Source: Primula veris
Lineage: Eukaryota > Streptophyta > Magnoliopsida > Ericales > Primulaceae
Direction of reading: 5' to 3'
DNA length: 64,000 nucleotides
Assembly (NCBI GenBank): GCA_963682055.1
Contig: OY821743.1
Coordinates: 36,256,702-36,320,701, forward strand
In this document: one piece after another, positions 1 to 12,390 of the stretch
Position numbering within the stretch: position 1 is the first letter of the stretch
Layout: the number at the start of each line of letters is the position of its first letter
Made by a program: the position numbers and the translations under genes
The notes under the pieces: generated by a model
Told to the model about the DNA's origin: nothing
What the model saw: the letters and a program-made list of their open reading frames with translations, nothing else
Database searches by the model: none

Positions 1-830
1 AGACAAATATTGATTGTTCAAAATCTATTAACCCAAAAGTTAATTCCAAACTAGGGTTCATTATAAGAACAAAATATGTTCGTTTGTTGGAATCTATTAT
101 TAAATATGCCATTTTAAGCTAGTGAGGTATACAGACCAAATAAAACTTTTGATGAATTATAGGACTATTTATAGCAGAATAAAAATCATTTAAAGACATC
201 CAATAGATCATAGATGTCGCGAAGCCATAACAAATTGGCAAAGCCATCGCTTACTAAAACGGTCTGAAGTCCGTGAAAAAAGCTGTTGGTAAGCAAGACA
301 TCACAATAATTAACGTCGTTATTCCCGTCTATTTTGTTATCTTTTGTAGTTATTGATTAAATAAATTTACAAAATATATATTTCCTTTTTTGCATTATCT
401 ATATATGCATGGGAAATGATGAGTCCAAATCTTTTACCCCCAATTCTCTACCCCTCCCGTGCCCCCTTGCTTATTTTCACTCAAATTTTAAATTTTCACA
501 ACTTATACCGCAATTTTATAAACTTTTATATTATATTGTATTCAAATTTTAAAATATTTGAACATAATATTGTTTTAGACAATTTTTTTAATATTCAATG
601 TTTAATTTACACTAATTTATACATTTATTCCAAAATAAATTTTGTGTGAATTTTCTTTTAAAAATAATTATTGAAATGTATTGATACATTTATTATAGTA
701 ATTGTACAATTTTTTTCAAGTTTTTAGAAATTTTTTTTTTGTATAAAATAAGCAAGAGGGCACAGAAGGGGATAGAGAAATGAGATAGAATATTTGGACT
801 CGGAAATGGTGGGCTAAACTAATTAAATAC
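1..830. other. AT-rich intronic/downstream sequence of the WAT1-like gene
   Basis: This is probably intron 3 of the minus-strand WAT1-like gene. It is AT-rich and I found no segment that continues the protein after the third exon (the family continues with an RINRRDG-like stretch). The remaining exons should therefore lie beyond the left edge of the window, or the gene is broken here. No tRNA, repeat array or independent ORF of note was seen. Confidence 0.5.
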
Positions 831-1745
831 CTGAGTAACGCTGCCATAAGGAAAGTAATAGCAGGAACAGAGTTTTGTATAGCTGAGGCAAATGTGGGAG
901 ATGTATTGTCCAATCCCAACAAGTAGAATCCTTGGTTTGCAGTTATTCTGTTCCCATTTATACAACATTTTTAAATTACAAAATAAATAAATAACGTTCA
1001 AATGTTGTTAGATTTTATTTTGGTCACTGTGTATACTAAAGCCATTTCTTACCCAACAACTGCAAGGAGGAAAAACTGAACGAGAAAATTAACTGTGATC
1101 GGAGGCCTCTCTTTCCTGTCAAAAAAACAAGTAGAACGAATTCTTTTGAGCAAATTAATTATATATCCTTTTTTTTTTTAATTTTTTACTAATTACGCCG
1201 AGTCTTACTTTCCGAAAAATGAAAAGAATTAGCTGCAATATTGTTCGAAAAATGTTAATTATAAATCTGTCTGGCCCTCATATTTTCAACTATATATATA
1301 TTAACACACTAAAAAAACATCTACTAACTTATAGGTCTTGGTTTTATTTTCCCTTTTTTTTATCTCTTATCGTACTACTCGGAAAACATGACTAATTTTA
1401 ATCATGGTTTTTCGAAAATTTGAGGTTAGCTAAAATTATCACTTTATAACCACGAGGATCATTAGTCTAATTCAACCAAAAACAAAAAACAGTAACAAGA
1501 AACTTTGAAATAACTATTTACTTCTCAAGGAAATAGGCAAAGGGTAAGAGGAGAATGAGAGCAAGAATGTTCCGATACACCGGGAACACGATCTTGCTAA
1601 TGCCCATGTTAAGGGCAGCCCTAGAAACGACATGAAAACCAGCGTAACCAAATTGCAAAGCCAACATGGCCATGTGAAGTTGGAGCTTTTCGGGTATCGA
1701 GCAACCCATGAATGTAATTGCTCGTGAACCGCTAGTATCCGCCAT
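831..1745 (-). CDS. WAT1: WAT1-related protein (vacuolar auxin exporter, EamA/DMT family), 5' part only
   Basis: Three exons are visible on the minus strand: 1745-1522, 1115-1053 and 947-831, with GT..AG borders and matching codon phases. They encode about 134 residues. The reading starts MADTSGSR, then PEKLQLHMAMLALQFGYAGF, HVVSRAALNMGISK, a membrane segment ending FAYFLEK, then KERPPITVNFLVQ, and finally ITANQGFYLLGLDNTSPTFA with the next membrane segment ending FLMAALLR. This is very close to Arabidopsis WALLS ARE THIN 1, a ten-helix drug/metabolite-type transporter of about 390 aa in the tonoplast that exports auxin from the vacuole and affects secondary wall formation. Only about the first third is in the window. 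The start was chosen at the ATG in front of the conserved N-terminus; an upstream in-frame ATG at 1877 gives an unrelated leader and is unlikely. Orthology to WAT1 is supported further by the TFIIF-beta neighbour. Confidence 0.92.
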
Positions 1746-2239
1746 TGTCGAGATAGATAGATTGAGAGATAGAGAAGTTAGTGTGGAGTGGGAATGGAAG
1801 TGTATGAGGAGGTATAAATATAGTTGGGTAGGGAGAATACTGTAGGCTATGTGGAGGGTATTTTTGTAATATATCATGATTTCTTACATTTTTTTTTTAA
1901 TAAGGTTATAAAATGTGAGTGATATGATGTATGAGTGAAATAGGTAAAAGAAAGGTTGCAATATGCATGGAATATAAGATCACTCTAAAAAAGTTTTTTT
2001 TTAACGTGGTATAAAAAATATGATCATACAAAGTACAATCCAAGTTATATTTTCACCATGAATACCACTCCCTCTTTTCAATAATATTGATACAGTAGGT
2101 TATAGGTAATAGTAATTTCTAAAGGAACATAATTAATCATTATAAACTAAACAAGAATAGGAGACGGTCAAATCTGCTGTAAAATATGTCCGCTTATTGA
2201 CAAAATTTGCCACTAAAATTGAAGTTCGTTGACTTCCGG

Positions 2240-2800
2240 TAGAGCCGTATCCAGAATTTCAGAGGTCCTGGCTGAAGTTTAAACACGAGGGCTGTATCGA
2301 TTTTTTTATCCCACACATACATAATCAGCAAACATATTAATAGTAACCATTTAAGTATATTTAAAATGGTCAAACATTATCTTCAATAAATTACAAATAA
2401 ATACCAATACTTACTAAAATTTTGATTTCTATGTTAATTAGGCAACATTATTTGCAATATTTTGCCATTGACGGTTCTTCATGATCCACCTAGATTGTCT
2501 ATAATATAATTAAAAGAAACAATAAAGGAGTAAATTAATTGTTATTTTCAACAAAACGTTTGGAGAGATTCATGTTTTCTTCAAAATATAAACTGTTGGT
2601 GTGTCAAGTGAATTTTTAGAAATCAAGTAAAGCTACATTCTAATTACAAATGTCATTAGGTAATAATCCACTACATTTAACCTTTGTCCGTTTTTCCTTT
2701 TCTATTTTACTTGTGATTCTTTGATCGATCTTTCACGTTTTAAGTCTTATTGTGAGGCCCTTGCCATTTGCTGGCTTAGCTCCCCCTGGAGCCGTGTCTG
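2240..2800. mobile_element. Non-autonomous hAT element, 561 bp, with 8-bp target duplication
   Basis: The left end reads TAGAGCCGTATCCAG and the right end, reversed, reads CAGACACGGCTCCAG, agreeing at 10 of 15 positions as degraded terminal inverted repeats. The 8 bp ACTTCCGG stands directly outside both ends (2232-2239 and 2801-2808), the target-duplication length of hAT transposons. Subterminal text such as CAGAGGTCCTGGCTGAA and GTGAGGCCCTTGCCATTTG is typical of common plant hAT derivatives. There is no transposase, so the copy is non-autonomous. Confidence 0.82.
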
Positions 2801-5121
2801 ACTTCCGGTTTGCATACACTATGACAACGTTTAGAAAATACATGCATGTCATTTTTCTCGAATACTGTCCGGCCTTTTCTTTAATGATATAATCGCTTTT
2901 TGGCATAATTTTCTTATTCGTTTTCCTTCTAATTTCTAGTCATCATATATACAATGTAGAGAGCACGTAAGAATGCAAAGTAGTTCGAAATCATTCCCCC
3001 ATTTGATTAAAGAAGAAAATATTGCTTGAAAATATATGGTGTAAGATTAAATAAATGGAACAAAATACAGTAGTATGTACATTTTTCTGAAATCCAAATT
3101 TTTTTTTTACTATGTGGAATACACGAGTGTTTCAAAAAGTGATCCCAAATCGAATAAATTGTTAGTGAGGTAGAAAAAAGGGTCCACATGATGTTTAGGG
3201 TATGTCTCCCACATCCTTTACTTTTTCTTCATTTTATCTGACAATACAACTCTTAATCGCACTACTTTTACTAGTACTAGAGAGCATATGTGTTAGTTAG
3301 TTTTAACTGGTTTTATTATGGAATAATGTTTGATTAAATGAAGAAATAACTAACTACTATTAGGTCTATTTAAAAAGATCGAGAGAGTGAATAGTTATAG
3401 ATTGTGCACACAAGACGTGACATGGTATTCTTTCAAAATTAATCGGGCTTTGAATCAAAAATTCATTAAATTGGTGAGTAAGAATTACTAAAGATATAAA
3501 AGTACCTACAAATAATACGTCTTATGGTTTTCCAGTGATATATGTACCAAAAGTACATATATATATTATCATCGTGACATCTTCATATTGCGTGCATATA
3601 TAATTTGTATGATAAATATTTTTCTAATTTTGGATCAACACTTTACCATACAAGAATTAATGTCAGGTACTGAGATCAATTTACTTTAAAGAAAATCAAT
3701 ATGAACTTTGACGTAAAATGTGAAACAAACGTGTGTTTGCCAATAATTTATTTACAATACTTCAAAAAACAAAAAATACAGTATAAAAAAGTCACCATCA
3801 TTTTTATTCAGACGTAACTTGAACTACAATATCATGGGTTATATAGGGCGTAATGCTCATATTGCTTGAAAATATATGCATAAAAGTGTAAAATGTATTA
3901 CTCAGGAAAAAAAAATGAAAGGAAAAAGTAAGAAATTAATTAATGGAATTTGACTTTAATGTTAAAAAAGTTAGCAGCAAACATGGAATATTTAATTTTC
4001 TAATTTTCCTTTTTCCCTTTCCGTCAACAAACATATAATTTTTATCAAGTATAATGTATCAAACGATCTTAATCAATTCAGGTGAATGGTCCTTTAATCT
4101 ACTTTAGCAACATGCTAATCTTTTATTTTTCTTAACATGCCTAATGAAGTGTTGCCACTAACACTCCACTTGCCAAGTTTTTTTACAATTCTGATATCAA
4201 ATTACTTTACTTTATGAAACATGTTGGTCCTCCATTAAAATGACACTATACCATCATTCCATTGTTTTTTAAATTTTAAAACAATTTTGATTATAAAACT
4301 TTAACCATAAAGCCTATCCAGATAAATTATATATAGTAGTTTCTTTTAGAAAGTGTAATTTTTACATGAGAGTAAGTAAACTAATATACACAGTAATTTC
4401 AAGATAAAATAAAAATAAAATGAGGTATTCATTTAATTAACATTGTATCCCTGTGGCTTTAGAAATTTGTGTTTGTTCATATATATTTTGCATTTCCAAC
4501 ATAAATCAACCCGAGAGATGTCCGATAAAACACTAGATAGCCTTTACAACAAGTCGTAGAAGTAGTTATTTCCTAGCTAGGAAGGTAATTGGTTTAAAAT
4601 GAATCGTTTCTATCTATCTTATTGCATTCTCTTTTGAAAAATAATAATAATTTAAGCATAGTATATATTAAACCAACCCAAACAAATGACCTATTTCACA
4701 AGTCGAAAAAAAAGGCCTTAAATGTTATCGTCCGAAAAGGTGCATTTTAGCTCCTTTTCCATCGTATTGCATTATAGCTAGCTTCCAGAATTTTTTTAAT
4801 TTTACATTTTACTATATAAAATGTTTAGTCAATCTTCATTGTTTTATTATTCTAGCTATTACAAATTGTGGCGGAAAGAAAAAGATCTTATTAGCCCATA
4901 TGATGATGACCTAAATATGGGATGAATATATAAGAAACTTTGGCATCCCTTTCTTACAATAACAAATAAACAATATGACTTGATATTTTTTTCTCCACTT
5001 TAATGTGTTCTCAAGCTTCTTTACAATGGTTTAGATGCTATCCATTATCTTCGAGCCATTAACCATATGTTAGGTAATTGGATTATTCAATTTTAGTGTG
5101 TGTTATCATCAAGCTTAGTTA

Positions 5122-5356
5122 CTCTCTCCGTTCCACATTATAAGTTTTATACGAAATCACGCGGAATTTTTATCGACAAATAACTCTTATTCAAATTGTC
5201 GAAATAATTTTTTTTTAAATTTTATCATACACTTTAACATTTGAACTATGTAGAATTTTTTAAAATTTTCGTTTCGGCAATTTAGTTATATGTTCAAAGC
5301 CGATGAAATTTGCACGTGATTTCGCATATGACTTATAAAGTGAGACGGGGAATTAG
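5122..5356. mobile_element. Stowaway-type MITE (Tc1/mariner), 235 bp
   Basis: The left arm begins CTCTCTCCGTTCCACATTAT and the right arm, reversed, reads CTAATTCCCCGTCTCACTTT; both continue into matching ACGAAATCACG-like text (about 5150-5162 and 5315-5328). A TA dinucleotide flanks each end. This fits the Stowaway signature CTCCCTCCGT with TA target duplication. It has no coding capacity. Confidence 0.8.
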
Positions 5357-6313
5357 TAGTTTAGATCCTATCTTTACCATGTGTTACATCGAGCTTCTGT
5401 CTCTTATATCATATATTATATATACATGATTTCCTTCCGTTGTTGGTTTTCCCAATATATTCGGAAAGTATATATGTATATTACATTGGCGTTTTGAACG
5501 ATATCTCTGGAGTCTGGTTGGCCGTACTTTTCCGCATAGTAGACTTTGTTTGGTGTTAACATATTGTGAAAATAAGTTAACGTATATGATAATTTGGAGA
5601 GAAAAAAATGTAATTTTTAGTCTATACACATTCTCCTTAACACCAAACTTATTTGCCAGATTACCCTAAGCTTACACCAATTTAGTATAGATTATAAGTG
5701 GACTTTGCATAGTCTGTTAATTAACACCAAAAGTATTCTTGTTAACACCCAACATATTTTTAGATAGATTAATTTTGTGGCATTTCAGTAAAATCTTATT
5801 AATTAGCGTCGAAGAAGTTTACCGAAGGACCTTGATATCGATTGTCTCAGTTTGGATGCATCGAAGTAATAAACACATAAAATTAGAGATTAGGGTAAAA
5901 AATCAAAATCTCTATATATCATAATATTAATATATAGAGGAAAAAAATATAAAACTATTGGTTTTTTATTAGGAAGAATAATAAGAAGGTTTTATCTGAC
6001 CCGGCCTGCATGAACCGGTCGGTTAACATGATAACAAACATAACCAGTCCAATTTATAGTAGAGTTTGAGTGGGAATATAATGATTTTATTATGTACTAT
6101 TATATACTATTAGATTTATATCACTATATATCATTATTTACCCTCACTTTAGGTTTACAATAAGTACAATCTTGACAGGTAAAAAATAGGACTTGGTTTC
6201 CCACGGGAGAATCTTTGGCCAATACCCCATTTCCTATCATTACCTAGCTAATTGCTTTGACCCTCAACTTTTTATTTTTTATTTTGTTTTTTTGGTTATG
6301 TTTACGTAAAAAG

Positions 6314-6644
6314 TGTAGAAACCCTTCCATTCCCCACTTAAAAACTTATTAGTAGAGAAAGAGATGAGATTATATTAATGTATTGCTTTAACGATGCCTA
6401 AACGATGTGGTACAATTCCAACACTCCACCTCACTCGTGGGTTGGTCAATTTCCGATAAGCCCAACGAGTGCAATCAACAAATTGGGTGGAGAGGACCAT
6501 CATACAAACCGGCTTAGCCTTGTCTCTGATACCATGTAGAAACCCGTCCATTCTCCACTAAAAGTCCTATTAGTAGGGAATGAGAGGAGTTTATATTAAT
6601 ACTTGGCTTTAACAATGCCTAAACAATGTGGGACAATTTCAACA
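6314..6644 (-). mobile_element. Complete TRIM (terminal-repeat retrotransposon in miniature), 331 bp
   Basis: Two 110-bp direct repeats (6314-6423 and 6535-6644) differ at about 18 positions. Read on the minus strand each LTR starts TGTTG and ends TACA. A 5-bp target duplication AAAAG flanks the element (6309-6313 and 6645-6649). Directly next to the right-hand repeat, on the minus strand, is TGGTATCAGAGACA (6534-6521), a primer-binding site matching the 3' end of initiator methionine tRNA, so the right repeat is the 5' LTR. A purine-rich GAGGTGGAG abuts the other LTR. The 111-bp interior has no gene, as in TRIM elements. Confidence 0.9.
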
Positions 6645-8145
6645 AAAAGTTTAGAGAAATTATTGCAAATCAAATATGTTTGTCAATTGGGTGCATGCGA
6701 GATATATTATTATTCCTTTTATTAGACCCTTCTTGTTGGATTCTAGGGAGATTGTATATATCCCATAACTTTTACAATCTTTCAAAATGAAGATATATCA
6801 TATATACCAGTTGAATATCATATTTTTAGAAATTAAGGGGTCAAAATTGTAGTTAGTTTGGTTTATTTTCTTAATAATTGTGCTCTAGGTGGTAGCTTCA
6901 TGAACTTGTGCTACGATGATGTTTGTATCTGCTTGGTTCGATCTGCTTAACCTTAAAAAAAGGAAGGTTAATTGATTAGTTTTAAACGCAAAAACTTAAG
7001 TAACGTTTTTGAAGTTAAGCTAAAAGCAAGAAAAGTATAACAAGATAAAATATGAAAAAGCGAGCTTCTTTTTTCTTTTCCAAAAAAAAAAAAAACAAGT
7101 AATTATTAAAGTGTCAAGTAATGTATCCATATCGATAAAAATCAAACCAGTTCATATGACATCTGGTCAAGTTTAAAGAGCTAAATGTAGGAAGTATATC
7201 GAGGTGGAGAGAAATGTTCAGTATTATACCTTCAATTTTATAATTAAAATTCAACTAAACATATAGTATACACATAGATAGATACAAATACATATAATAT
7301 ACAAAGATACATACATATATAAATATACGTTTGCCACTAAAAAAAAATCCATTTCACTTATAGTAAGAATTTCGAATTATTAGATGACAGGTTATAATCT
7401 TTATTTTATACAAATCATTTTTGAACATACATACCAAATTGTTTATGTACGTATTTAAAATTACTATTAATTAAAGGAATATTTTAAAAGAAAATATCTA
7501 AATATTTTACTAAAACATAATATTTGAAGTATTTATAACTTAATAATTTACAAACATAAAAAAAAAACTCTTGAAAATATTGAGATAACATAAAATTCTT
7601 GTGAAATTATACACATACAGACCTAAATCAAAGTTTTGAAATGTTTGTACAAAATTAAAATAAATGCAAAGGTTGGTGTCAAAAATTGTCCTTTGAAGGT
7701 AACGAAAACAGGTCACGTGGGGGTCGCGTGAGTATATCTCCGTAAGCGATGTTAAGAAATTGTAAAAAAAAAAAATGTAAAGTTGATTTACTAAATCAAT
7801 ATTTTGCAACGTTGGTGTACAAAATAAAAAAAATTGAAAATGTAGACAGCGTAAATTATAATATGGCCTACATTGGTTTTAGGTTAATATTTATGGCATA
7901 TTATACCATTATTTGGAAGAGGAGAAAAACACTAGCAATATTGCTCTCAAAAATCACAACACAAACAAATAGTAACAAACGTGAACTAGAAAACAAAAAT
8001 AATACCAAACCTAACTTTTAAATTGACTGTCACAATAAGATAGCTTTGATCTTTTTGGAAGATCCCTTTAGCTTTTTATATAACTTGCCAAACATGCATG
8101 TAATTTAGTGGATACACCTCACTATCACGGTATCACTTATTATTT
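6645..8145. other. AT-rich intergenic sequence, no gene seen
   Basis: No exon, RNA gene or clear transposon boundary was recognised. The ORFs around 7540-8021 overlap one another on opposite strands, are poly-A/T derived and resemble no family. Confidence 0.5.
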
Positions 8146-8180
8146 GTTTTTGTTTTTGTTTTTGTTTTTGTTTTTGTTTT
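8146..8180. repeat. (TTTTTG)n microsatellite
   Basis: A run of about six TTTTTG units, slightly extended by T at the end. Confidence 0.9.
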
Positions 8181-8229
8181 TAACAATCAAAGAGATTCCA
8201 CTAAGCCCATCTGACCTAAATGAGTCTTA

Positions 8230-8830
8230 AGTCATGAAATCAGTCTCGATTTTACGGAAATGCATACGCAAACGCATATTGTTGCATCGGGTCCAAAGTG
8301 GTCCGACCTTTCCCCCAACACTGTACATAGCTTCATAGCGGGAGTTTGCCCCAATTAAAGAGATTCCACCAACATGAGAACAAATTTGGTGTATCAAGTG
8401 TAATATTTCAGACCCGATGGTTGTCACATGACTGAATAACACGTGTGGGGGAATGTGCTAAACAATGTCTAAATAAAATAACTATAAAACTCTCATTAAA
8501 TTACTTATTAAATCGACTCAAATTTCTATCAAAAGTTTCATTAAATATAATTTCGGAAATTACGTCCATTAACAAGAAAGTTAATCTCTTACAAGGTAAA
8601 ATAAAAATATAATCGCAGCAGAATTAACACATAATCTTAAATGTCTGTCTGGTCCTCAAACTGACTCGATATCAACTCTAATTAACTGCTCGTTAACTTG
8701 AAAATATTTTTAAAAGGAAGGGATGAGCTAAACGAGTCCAATGAGAGAGAAATCCTCACAATATATAATACATGATGAAAATAAAATTTTCTTTTTCAGT
8801 TTCTTGCAAAATAATGTTTTATTAAATAAA
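8230..8830. mobile_element. Probable degraded retrotransposon fragment
   Basis: A less AT-rich patch (8230-8460) is followed by CACGTGTGGGGGAATG, which resembles a polypurine tract running into an LTR, and by the motif GGGATGAGCTAAACGAGTCC near 8721, of a kind I associate with LTR-retroelement relics in asterid genomes. No second LTR, primer site or target duplication was found, so limits and class are uncertain. Confidence 0.3.
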
Positions 8831-10324
8831 AAAATTCATTGCATAACTATTTAAAAAATCATAAATAAAGTTTTTTTCTTATTAATATTCCATGTTACGA
8901 CCCAGTGGCATAACTATTTGTAATTACTAGTCTTCTAAGCTAACTGTTGATCTAAGCTAAAACAAAATTCTAAAGTGACAAAAGAATTAAAATGCTATGA
9001 ATAAATATAATAGATAAAAAAAAATACGGGATTTTACAATAGGCTGACGTGGCACACTACATAGAGTGTCACATCAGCAATCTAAACGACCTATAAAGTT
9101 TACTGCTACTACTAACTTGGCACACACGACAGCTTGACGCACCTAAATTGATGTTGTGGCCAACTTCGGCTGCCATGTCAGCAGCTCACTTGACTCGCCT
9201 TAGTGTCTAGTTCCGATTGAGGCAACTATTGTACAAGCAAGAGATACATATTTAAATTGAGACTCCAGATTAGATGCATAATTGCATAAACATAAGATAA
9301 ACCAAAACCATGTTATGATGATCTATTTCATCTTTTTGACTAAAAAGTTCATTAGGATTAGACAATTCAGACAAATCGGCGTCATTTTTCTTCTTTGCTT
9401 TAATCGCATGTTTTGGTTACGAGTGGGTCACTATCATCAAATGCATTAGTAATACCTATCACTAAATGCATGCTTAATTTCTTCAACAAGTGCTTCTTCA
9501 AGGGCTACTTGACTTAATATCAAAAAGTGTAACAGTGCACATATAGAGAGAAATCAATTGCACAAGAGGTGGTTATCAAGTGTCTTAGGTGAAAAAATGC
9601 AGAATAAATTTGAAGGTATTGTGAGTTTAATTTAAATAAATAACAGGTGAACAAGGCCGAAACAGCCATAACGAACAATTATTACTCAAAATACGCATCT
9701 AAAGGTTCACACGTCAAACATACACACCATGGATCTCGAGAAACTAAGATCAGAATGCAATAGATATAAGTGCAGGTCTATAATTGGAGTTGAAATTTAA
9801 CACTATAATTAACCTAGAATGAAACAACATAAGATTGTAGTCTGTGGATTTTAATTAGCGATAGATACACTTGCCCGAAAACAACAAACACATTCAATAC
9901 ATAATATGTGGACAGTACAAGAAAAGCAACTCAATGAAGGAATATGCAAACAAACACTATCATGCAAATGACTATGTTTGCTCAAAAAAATTAAGTTGAT
10001 GCCACAAAGGTACCATAGGGCCATACACTTTCACTCCTTTCATCAGTGTAATCTTCGAAAATCGCTGTCCACTAATTGATCTGTTACCCTGTTTGGACAT
10101 CCATGTTCATGTGAATCTCCATTACTACTCGCTTTAAAATGCACTAAATAGAGAAAAAGGGTCCCATAACAGGATTTCGCATGTCATATTTACTCAATAA
10201 AGTGCATCTCAAGTTGATATCATGCTTAGTGGCCTAATCTGAGAAGATAGTATAGGAATCTCCAACCATAAGAAATGATAGCTAGAGCATCTTCCAAAAT
10301 GTGACCTAGAAAAGTCTGAAGGTG
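8831..10324. other. Intergenic region, no supported gene
   Basis: Mixed AT-rich sequence. About 9020-9200 is somewhat GC-richer with scattered TGACGTGGCA/TGGCACAC motifs but no coding frame. Around 10020-10140 the minus strand stays open for about 31 codons, too short and without resemblance to call an exon. Confidence 0.5.
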
Positions 10325-10333
10325 TCGTTTTCA

Positions 10334-11216
10334 AAATGGGACAGGACCCGACCCGAAAAGATTAAAACCCATTTTCCGATCCAATAGTTTTCGGATGCCA
10401 TTAAAAAGTCCCGATCCCGACCCGAAAATGGCCGGTTCCCGATAATATAGGTTCCTGATAGTTCGGGATCCCGAAAGGACGGGACGGGATTTTCCGATAC
10501 TTTGTATTCCTAAAAAAATTATGACAAAGTTACAATATAACTTGCAATTTTGTTAAAAAGTTGCTTAAACTTAAACAAAATCAAAAAGTGAGACAATACT
10601 ATGTTTATATTATATTCGTTTATAAGATTAATTATCAAACAATGCAACTAATTATCATTATTTTAAGAAAAAATAAACAATAACATTATTCAAACTAAAA
10701 CTAAAAGAACGAACTAAATATTATAATTTTAGTTATTCAATATTAAGACGGGATACACAATATATGTAACAGGAAACTCATGTGGAACATCAAAAATAAA
10801 TAAAATAAATAGCATAGTATATATGATATTGAAGGGTAATCAGTGATTAAATTAATAAATATACATTTACATAAAATTTATATATATATATATTTAGAGG
10901 GCAGAAATAGAAGTGTGTTACTTAGTAAATAAAGTAAAGGTGAGAGTAACTTCGTTTTTTTTTAATAAATATAAACTAGTACTATTCATAATAAAAAAAA
11001 AATTAAAAATATATTTTTTAATGTATATTAATTCTATCGGGTCGGGTCGGGAAATCCATCGAGATTGAATATAAAAATCCGATCCCAAACCGAATTAGTT
11101 CGGGACGGGACAAAAATCCGACCTTTCGGATCGGGACAACATCGGGTCGGAAAAAATCGGATCGGAACCGGGTCGGATGTCGGATCGGGATTTTGGGAAT
11201 TTTTTCCAGCCCTAGT
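10334..11216. mobile_element. hAT-like relic with GGGTCGGG/CCCGACCC subterminal arrays
   Basis: The left part (10334-10500) is rich in GACCCGACCCG and CCCGAAA motifs, and the right part (11038-11216) in TCGGGTCGGG and GGATCGGGA motifs, in opposite orientation, ending TTTTCCAGCCCTAG. This is the layout of a common plant hAT family whose ends read TAGGGCTG followed by CCCGACCC arrays. The 9 bp TCGTTTTCA occurs at both borders (10325-10333 and 11217-11225), consistent with a target duplication. The left terminal bases seem trimmed. The centre is AT-rich and has no transposase. Confidence 0.65.
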
Positions 11217-11535
11217 TCGTTTTCATAGCTTAACAAGAGGGCTAAATATTTTGGTAATCTCAGACCAATCAGAGTTCAAAATAAAAACTCTCAAAATGCA
11301 TGCACAAGAAAGGCGGCTTAGCCGCACATAATATCCATATTTTTAGATAAAACTTCTGAGAAGTGATTTTCGACAATCAAAGGCTAACAAGATACCATGT
11401 TCTAAGAATCTCGATATCAATGGGAAAACTACCAAGACAAAGATTCAGGTCTTACCTTAATTACTCATAATAATAGCTTCTACTAAGTACACCATGTATT
11501 GCTTATCAGATAAAAAGAAACAAAAGCTATAAAGC

Positions 11536-11760
11536 CTTGGGTTGGTAGCAGGTTTACAGTACAGATTGTTTATACTTTGCGTAAATTGCGTAAAAACTGG
11601 GCTATTTCTGGTTTTCCAGGTTAAATCTGAATTTGATTTTTGGCCTGAAAAAGTTAAAAGTATTAGCTAAACGATCCTAGCTTTTCTGGAGCTCAAAAAT
11701 TCAGCTTATTTGCTTAGTAGCTGTAACCAAACAAGCCCTAAGCCTCTTCATGCCCACCAA
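11536..11760. mobile_element. Possible MITE relic of the 'TTGTTTGGTT' type
   Basis: The right side reads GTAACCAAACAAGCCCTAAG. Its reverse complement, GGGCTTGTTTGGTTAC, loosely matches the left-side GGGTTGGTAGCAGGTTTAC. Similar ends occur at 14225-14540, 53217-53472 and 56545-56730. The boundaries are not sharp. Confidence 0.3.
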
Positions 11761-12390
11761 ATCACTATTTTCTATTGGGGTTGCCCTACAAAATAGATCT
11801 ACATACAAACAATATGCAAGTGCAAGTATAATGATGATACTAGTGAAATTTTAAAGTAGTGGATATGATAAGTTTTACACAAACAGAAGTCCATATCAGT
11901 CTTATAGCAACTGTAGAATGACTTTCCGGAGGTTTAGTCATCATATATCTCATGAAAGAGCTACGCCATTAGTGGTTCCATTAACGCTAAAAGATCCAGT
12001 TTTCACAATGATTATGGAATAACGCCTAAACGTGAAGTAGCAATCTAATCTTGGAAAAGCACTATTTGGTGTCTAAGAATGGCAGTACAAACCTAGTATG
12101 CTATTTGACAACTTAAGGTATATTTCATCTTCATGACCCTCATCGATGGGAAATCTTGGATTTACTTAAATATACCCCTAGGCTTTTGCATTAGCTACAT
12201 GATGACTGATGAAAGTGTTAGTTTTCTAGAACAATCAATTAAACGCACTCTATTAACTGAAATAATCACTCATACTAAAGTATTTCGAAGCACACTCAGA
12301 GGCAGATTATTGCACTTTCTAAGTGACTATAGTCTCAAAACAAATAACCTAATTGTAGACTACGTTAGAACGACAAGAAAATCTCACATG

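Larger units (their letters stand above)
1878..6313. other. Gene-poor AT-rich intergenic region
   Basis: Apart from the hAT element and the Stowaway MITE listed separately, I see no coding exon on either strand. The stretch holds simple AT tracts, short poly-A/T runs and the 5' flank (promoter side) of the WAT1-like gene. ORFs here are short, without family resemblance, and are read as chance. Confidence 0.6.

Noticed and set aside
416..649. 77-codon ORF on the plus strand
   Set aside because: Low-complexity AT-rich frame full of Phe, Ile and Asn; no family resemblance and it lies in what should be the WAT1 intron or flank.
1813..1822. TATA box for the WAT1-like gene
   Set aside because: TATAAATATA reads best on the plus strand; on the gene's minus strand it is TATATTTATA. 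Position fits, but the evidence is too weak to annotate.
8227..8442. 71-codon minus-strand ORF with a non-random look
   Set aside because: No recognisable family; sits in a likely retroelement relic.
10020..10140. Open minus-strand segment that might be an exon
   Set aside because: Only about 31 codons, ends in double stops, no splice context or similarity.
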